From Saccharothrix sp. NRRL B-16348 (GTDB lineage Bacteria; Actinomycetota; Actinomycetes; Mycobacteriales; Pseudonocardiaceae): a stretch of 64,000 nucleotides of DNA. The notes under the pieces are model-generated. The model saw nothing but the letters and a program-made list of their open reading frames with translations, searched no databases and had not been told where the DNA came from. The position numbers and the translations under genes were made by a program. The stretch is taken from the NCBI RefSeq assembly GCF_001280085.1, contig NZ_LGED01000201.1:30726-94725 (forward strand), in the 5' to 3' direction. Shown one piece after another: positions 60,514 to 64,000 of the stretch (position 1 is its first letter; every line of letters starts with the position of its first letter).

Positions 60514-60894
60514 ATGATCCAAGTCCTGGCGACCGCGTTGACGGTCGTCGCGTTGGCCGCCGCGGCCTGGGCGCTGGTGCTGGCCGTGCTCGACCACCCG
60601 ATCACGTTGCGCACCAAGCCGACGCTCGGGTTGGCGGGTGTCGTCCTGCTGCTGGAGGCGGGGCTGCTCGTGCAGGCCGTGGCCGGTGTGGTGGCGATGC
60701 TCGGCTCGGACCGCGAGCTGGACCGGGCGACGTTCGTGGGCTACCTGGTCGGCGTGGCGGTCGTGCTGCCGCTCGGCGCGGTGTGGTCGGTGGCCGAACG
60801 GTCCCGGTGGGGCGCGGGCGTGCTGACCGTGACGTGCCTGAGCGTGCCGGTGATGATCCTGCGGCTCAACCAGCTGTGGGCCGGCCATGGGTGA
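60514..60894 (+). CDS. Small four-TM membrane protein coupled to CcsB
   Basis: 126 residues with four hydrophobic segments (about 4-24, 38-62, 72-90, 100-118). No catalytic motif. It directly follows the BlaI boxes and overlaps the CcsB start by 8 bases, so it is expected to be BlaI-controlled and made with CcsB. Family not recognised. Confidence 0.8.
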   Translation: MIQVLATALTVVALAAAAWALVLAVLDHPITLRTKPTLGLAGVVLLLEAGLLVQAVAGVVAMLGSDRELDRATFVGYLVGVAVVLPLGAVWSVAERSRWGAGVLTVTCLSVPVMILRLNQLWAGHG

Positions 60895-61768
60895 CCGCCT
60901 CGCCGTGCCCGCCCTGCTCAGCGACTGGCTGTTCACCAGCGCGTTCGGCGTCTACATGCTCGCCGCCCTGCTCTGCTCGGCCGAGTACGCCCTGACCCGG
61001 CACGCGGCGAACCCGCCCGCGTTCGCCGTGCGGCTCGGGCGCTCCGGTGTCGCGCTGACCGTCCTGGGTGGACTGCTGCACCTCGGATCGGTGGTGCTGC
61101 GCGGTGTCGCGACGGGCCGCGTGCCGTGGGGCAACATGTACGAGTACCTGTCGGCGGTCGGGCTCATCGCCGTCGCCGCCTGGCTGTACCTGGTGTTCCG
61201 GTACGACATGCGCCGGATGTCGGTGTTCGTGCTGCTGCCGATCGCGTCGCTGCTGTTCCTGGCGGGCAACCGGCTCTACGCCGAGGCCGCGCCGCTCGTG
61301 CCGCCGCTGCGCTCGTACTGGATCATCATCCACGTCGCCGCGGCGATCATGGCCAGCGGTGTGTTCCTGCTGTCCGGTGTGGTCAGCGCGCTGCACCTGG
61401 CCAGCTCGGGCGAGTTCACCAGGAAGGGCAAGCCGAGTGGCCGTCGGCTGCCGCCCGCCGAGCACCTGGACAAGATCGCCTACCGCACCGGCACGGTCGG
61501 GTTCCTCACGCTCACGTTCGCGATCATCACCGGCGCGGTGTGGGCCGAGCAGGCGTGGGGCCGGTTCTGGGGCTGGGACCCGAAGGAGACGGTCGCGTTC
61601 GTGTCGTGGGTCTGCTACGCCGCCTACCTGCACGCCCGCGCCACGGCGGGCTGGCGTGGCAGGCGCTCGGCGTGGCTCAACGTCATCGGCATGGTCGTGG
61701 TGCTGTTCAACCTGTTCTTCGTCAACCTGGTCGCGGTCGGCCTGCACTCCTACGCGGGGGTCGACTGA
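60887..61768 (+). CDS. ccsB: CcsB/ResC-type cytochrome c assembly protein
   Basis: 293 residues, about eight TM segments. The haem-handling tryptophan-rich motif WGRFWGWDPKE (around residue 223-234) is intact, with VPWGNMYEY upstream and RSYWIIIHVAAAIMASG carrying a conserved His. It exports or ligates haem to apocytochrome c in System II. The usual partner ResB (CcdA, ResB) is not here. ATG 60887 inside the preceding gene. It overlaps the converging GlxA gene by 19 bases at its end. Confidence 0.92.
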   Translation: MGDRLAVPALLSDWLFTSAFGVYMLAALLCSAEYALTRHAANPPAFAVRLGRSGVALTVLGGLLHLGSVVLRGVATGRVPWGNMYEYLSAVGLIAVAAWLYLVFRYDMRRMSVFVLLPIASLLFLAGNRLYAEAAPLVPPLRSYWIIIHVAAAIMASGVFLLSGVVSALHLASSGEFTRKGKPSGRRLPPAEHLDKIAYRTGTVGFLTLTFAIITGAVWAEQAWGRFWGWDPKETVAFVSWVCYAAYLHARATAGWRGRRSAWLNVIGMVVVLFNLFFVNLVAVGLHSYAGVD

Positions 61769-62712
61769 GCCGGCTGCCGGAAGGCGGAGCGGTAGGCGTG
61801 GGGGTTGGTGCCGACGACCCGCTTGAACCGGTGCCGGAACGCGGTGGGCGAGCCGAAGCCGACCCGTGCGGCGATCCGGTCCACCGGGTGGTCGGTGGCC
61901 TCCAGCAGGTGCTGCGCCCGCCGGATGCGCGTGCGGTGCAGCCACTGCAACGGCGTCGTGCCGGTCTGCTCGCGGAAGCGGCGGTTGAGGGTGCGGGTGC
62001 TCATGCCCGCGTGCGCGGCGATGTCCTCCAGGCTGAGGTCGCGCGCGGAGTTGTCCTCCATCCACCGCAGCACGGGTTCGAGCGCGGAGCCGCGGGTCGT
62101 CGGCGGCTGCTCGTGCACGATGAACTGCGCCTGCCCGCCTTCGCGCTCCAGCGGCATCACCGACAGGCGGGCGGCGTCGGCGGCCACCGCGGAACCGTGG
62201 TCCTGGCGGATCAGGTGCAGGCACAGGTCCAGCCCGGCGGCGGCGCCCGCCGACGTGAGCAACCGCCCGTTGTCCACGTAGAGCACGTCGGGGTCCACGT
62301 CGATGCTCGGGTGCCGGGCGGCCAGCGCGGGCGCCGCCGACCAGTGGGTCGTGGCCCGCAACCCGTCGAGCAGACCGGTGGCCGCGAGGATGAACGCCCC
62401 GGCGCAGATCGACGCGAGCCGCGCGCCACCCGCGGCCGCCCGCCGCAGGGCGTCCAGCACCTCGTCCGGGATCGGCGCGGTCGCGTCGGCGCAGCCGGGC
62501 AGGATCACGGTGTCCGCGTCGGCCAGGGCGTCCAGGCCCCACGGCGGCTGGAGCGTGAACGCGCCCGCGTCGACCGTCGGCGTGGCGCCGCAGACCAGCA
62601 CGCGGTAAGCGGGCTCGCCGTCGGGCAGGCGGGTGCGGGTGAACACCTCGATCGGCGTGGACAGGTCGAACGGCACCACCCCGTCGAGGGCGAGCACGGC
62701 CACGGTGTGCAT
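61750..62712 (-). CDS. GlxA-family AraC-type regulator
   Basis: 320 residues: N-terminal DJ-1/PfpI domain (VAVLALDGVVPFDLSTPIEV, ICAGAFILA with the elbow Cys) and C-terminal AraC double HTH (DLSLEDIAAHAGMSTRTLNR, VDRIAARVGFGSPTAFRHRF). ATG 62712. Converges on ccsB with a 19-base tail overlap. Target and ligand unknown. Confidence 0.92.
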   Translation of the reverse strand: MHTVAVLALDGVVPFDLSTPIEVFTRTRLPDGEPAYRVLVCGATPTVDAGAFTLQPPWGLDALADADTVILPGCADATAPIPDEVLDALRRAAAGGARLASICAGAFILAATGLLDGLRATTHWSAAPALAARHPSIDVDPDVLYVDNGRLLTSAGAAAGLDLCLHLIRQDHGSAVAADAARLSVMPLEREGGQAQFIVHEQPPTTRGSALEPVLRWMEDNSARDLSLEDIAAHAGMSTRTLNRRFREQTGTTPLQWLHRTRIRRAQHLLEATDHPVDRIAARVGFGSPTAFRHRFKRVVGTNPHAYRSAFRQPAQSTPA

Positions 62713-62731
62713 GGTGGAACCGTAGCGCCGG

Positions 62732-63454
62732 TCAGCGCGCCGCCAGCCAGCCGATCAGGTCGTCGGTCAGCCGGTCGCCAGCGCGCTCGACGTCCGGCTC
62801 GATCGCACCGAGGTCGAGCCGGAACACCGAGGTCCGATCTCGGCCGCGGCGGCGCATTAACAGGCCGCCGCCACCGCTGTCGTCGCCGATGAGAACCCAG
62901 TGGGGCGCGTACTCGCGCACCTCGTAGGTCTCGTTGCGCTCCCGGATGGCCTGCGGGCCGTAGACCAGCACACCGTCCGGCAGCAGCACGCCCGGCGTGG
63001 ACCGCCAGAGGCGCGCGATCGTCGGGTTCGGGCCGTCCCCGAGCCCGGCCGCGAGAGCTTCGCGCGTGCTCAGGAACCCCGCGAAGGACTCGGCGACCTG
63101 CTCTTCGTCCCCGGTGCGGTGGTCTCGGCGAACCACCGCGTGCTCTTCGCCCACCCGCCGGTCGAGGGCGAAGTGGTAGCTGTCACCGCAGTCGGCCTCC
63201 TGGTAGAAGCAGAGCCGCTCACCGTCGAGTCGTCCGGTGAAGGTCTCGGGCCCTGGGACGACCGTCGCGATCTCCGTGCCGCCGACCGTGCCGCCGCCGT
63301 AGTGGGTCAGCCACCACCGGTACGACCGCGACAGCGGGCCCACGGCGGACTCCACCGCCCGGATCGACGCCTCGCTCCTGCCGCCGTCGCGCGCCGCGTC
63401 GATCGCCGAACCCGTCTCGACCAGCTCACGCAGGAGCACGAAGTCGACGTCCAC
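62732..63454 (-). CDS. SMI1/KNR4 (SUKH-1)-family protein, apparently tandem
   Basis: 240 residues. Residues about 25-120 resemble SUKH-1 (IRAVESAVGPLSRSYRWWLT, YGGGTVGGTEI). Residues about 150-240 again look SUKH-like (PDGVLVYGPQAIRE, PHWVLIGDDSGGGGLLMRR), so there may be two fused domains. SUKH proteins often serve as immunity partners for polymorphic toxins; no toxin gene is adjacent. GTG 63454. Confidence 0.75.
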   Translation of the reverse strand: MDVDFVLLRELVETGSAIDAARDGGRSEASIRAVESAVGPLSRSYRWWLTHYGGGTVGGTEIATVVPGPETFTGRLDGERLCFYQEADCGDSYHFALDRRVGEEHAVVRRDHRTGDEEQVAESFAGFLSTREALAAGLGDGPNPTIARLWRSTPGVLLPDGVLVYGPQAIRERNETYEVREYAPHWVLIGDDSGGGGLLMRRRGRDRTSVFRLDLGAIEPDVERAGDRLTDDLIGWLAAR

Positions 63455-63501
63455 GGGCGAGAGTCTTACACGCGCGTACCGGGCCGCATTAGTGTTTCGA
63501 C

Positions 63502-63876
63502 GTGGGCATGTGGGCTTGGTTGTGGCGGCTCCTCAAACGGCCCGACGACCAGCGGGTGATGGGCTACGACGTCCGCCGGGACGAGAACGGCAAGCTCATG
63601 TGGCTCGACACCGAGTCCAACTGGCGCGACTTCACCGACCGGACCGACCGCGAGGTGGCACGCGAGGTGGACTACCGCGGGCCCAACCTGCTGCCGTTCA
63701 ACCGGCCTTCCGGTATGGCGGCAGACCAGGCCGACTGGAACCTCTGGTGGCTCGACACGTTCGAGAGGCACAGGCGTTACCAGGACAATCCCGAGCGCTA
63801 CATCGCCTACTCGGTGCGAGCCCGGCGCGAGGCCGGGCTGCCGGAGCTGATCCGTCCGGAAGAGCGGCCGTCGTGA
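63502..63876 (+). CDS. Small hypothetical protein
   Basis: 124 residues, GTG 63502 (ATG 63508 possible). Trp-rich amphipathic start (MWAWLWRLL), then charged (ESNWRDFTDRTDREVAREV) and an aromatic-rich middle (DWNLWWLDTFERHRRYQ). No signal peptide. Divergent from the SUKH gene and 47 bases from its start. Family unknown. Confidence 0.6.
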   Translation: MGMWAWLWRLLKRPDDQRVMGYDVRRDENGKLMWLDTESNWRDFTDRTDREVAREVDYRGPNLLPFNRPSGMAADQADWNLWWLDTFERHRRYQDNPERYIAYSVRARREAGLPELIRPEERPS

Positions 63877-63935
63877 CGATCGACGCCACCGGGCAGCGCG
63901 GCTAGTGCGCTGACCACGAACGTTCGCCGGGTTGG

Positions 63936-64000
63936 TCAGGCTGCTCGTGGTCGGCCCCAGCGTTGGTGGCGTTCGCTGCGGATGCGGGCTCGTTCGCGGC
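63936..64000 (-). CDS. Possible C-terminus of a gene running off the right edge
   Basis: Minus-strand frame ending RIRSERHQRWGRPRAA before TGA (63938-63936) has a coding look (basic, charged). An alternative minus frame ends in TAG at 63904-63902. Too little sequence to decide. Confidence 0.3.
   Translation of the reverse strand, partial: RERARIRSERHQRWGRPRAA

Noticed and set aside
1..64000. CRISPR array, tRNA or rRNA genes
   Set aside because: No regular direct repeats with spacers and no cloverleaf or rRNA-like stretch recognised on reading; a tRNAscan/Infernal run would be decisive.

Overview
The window is very GC-rich, with densely packed genes, frequent GTG starts and many 4-base stop/start overlaps. 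Gene content (OmpR-type regulator, clade 2 catalase with C-terminal extension, GH43/CBM42, DasR-type chitobiose locus, MbtH, NRPS) points to a filamentous actinomycete. My best guess is a member of the Pseudonocardiales (Saccharothrix/Lentzea/Actinosynnema-like); this is inferred from style, not from a marker gene.

Layout. 1-8.3 kb: a truncated unknown gene, isochorismatase-like hydrolase, flavin monooxygenase, ICL/PEP-mutase-family lyase, two small coupled unknown genes, a 14-TM drug-type exporter, an M20 peptidase, and an ArsR-SRPBCC pair with its palindromic operator. 8.3-17 kb: a divergent MerR/methyltransferase pair around a perfect 20-bp palindrome, a STAS protein, a frameshifted DUF3592-like gene, a decayed IS481-type element, a membrane protein, an ATP-grasp protein, a GNAT, a catalase and an orphan response regulator. 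17-20.5 kb: a secreted PQQ-type sugar dehydrogenase with PKD domain and a BASS-family symporter.

20.5-41.9 kb (minus strand) is the centrepiece: an NRPS operon read mbtH - NRPS1 (C-A-PCP-LanB-like) - NRPS2 (C-A-PCP) - kynurenine 3-monooxygenase-like FMO - DUF6875-like protein - NRPS3 (C-A-PCP, glycine-type pocket) - MFS exporter - NRPS4 (C-A-PCP-reductase) - O/C-methyltransferase. From NRPS1 to the last gene, almost every junction overlaps by 1-4 bases. The unusual part is NRPS1, where a carrier protein is fused in frame to about 890 residues resembling the N-terminal (tRNA-dependent) half of lantibiotic dehydratases, with no elimination domain behind it. This suggests, but does not prove, that an aminoacyl-tRNA-dependent step is built into an assembly line which is released reductively as an aldehyde or alcohol and carries a (3-hydroxy)kynurenine-related aromatic unit.

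42-45.3 kb: two secreted arabinan-active GH43-type proteins behind two LacI-type operators, closed by a strong bidirectional hairpin. 45.3-51.7 kb: a phosphotransferase, an SDR, an S1P-lyase-like PLP enzyme coupled to an MFS carrier, and a TetR/NmrA divergent pair with three near-identical palindromes. 51.7-58.7 kb: a GH16/CBM3 secreted enzyme and a das-like chitooligosaccharide locus (cytoplasmic GH20, two permeases, lipoprotein binding protein, divergent GntR/UTRA regulator). 58.7-64 kb: a VOC protein, a BlaI-M56 pair whose twin BlaI boxes lie in front of a CcsB cytochrome c assembly gene, a GlxA regulator, a tandem SUKH protein and small unknown genes. I saw no rRNA, tRNA or CRISPR array.
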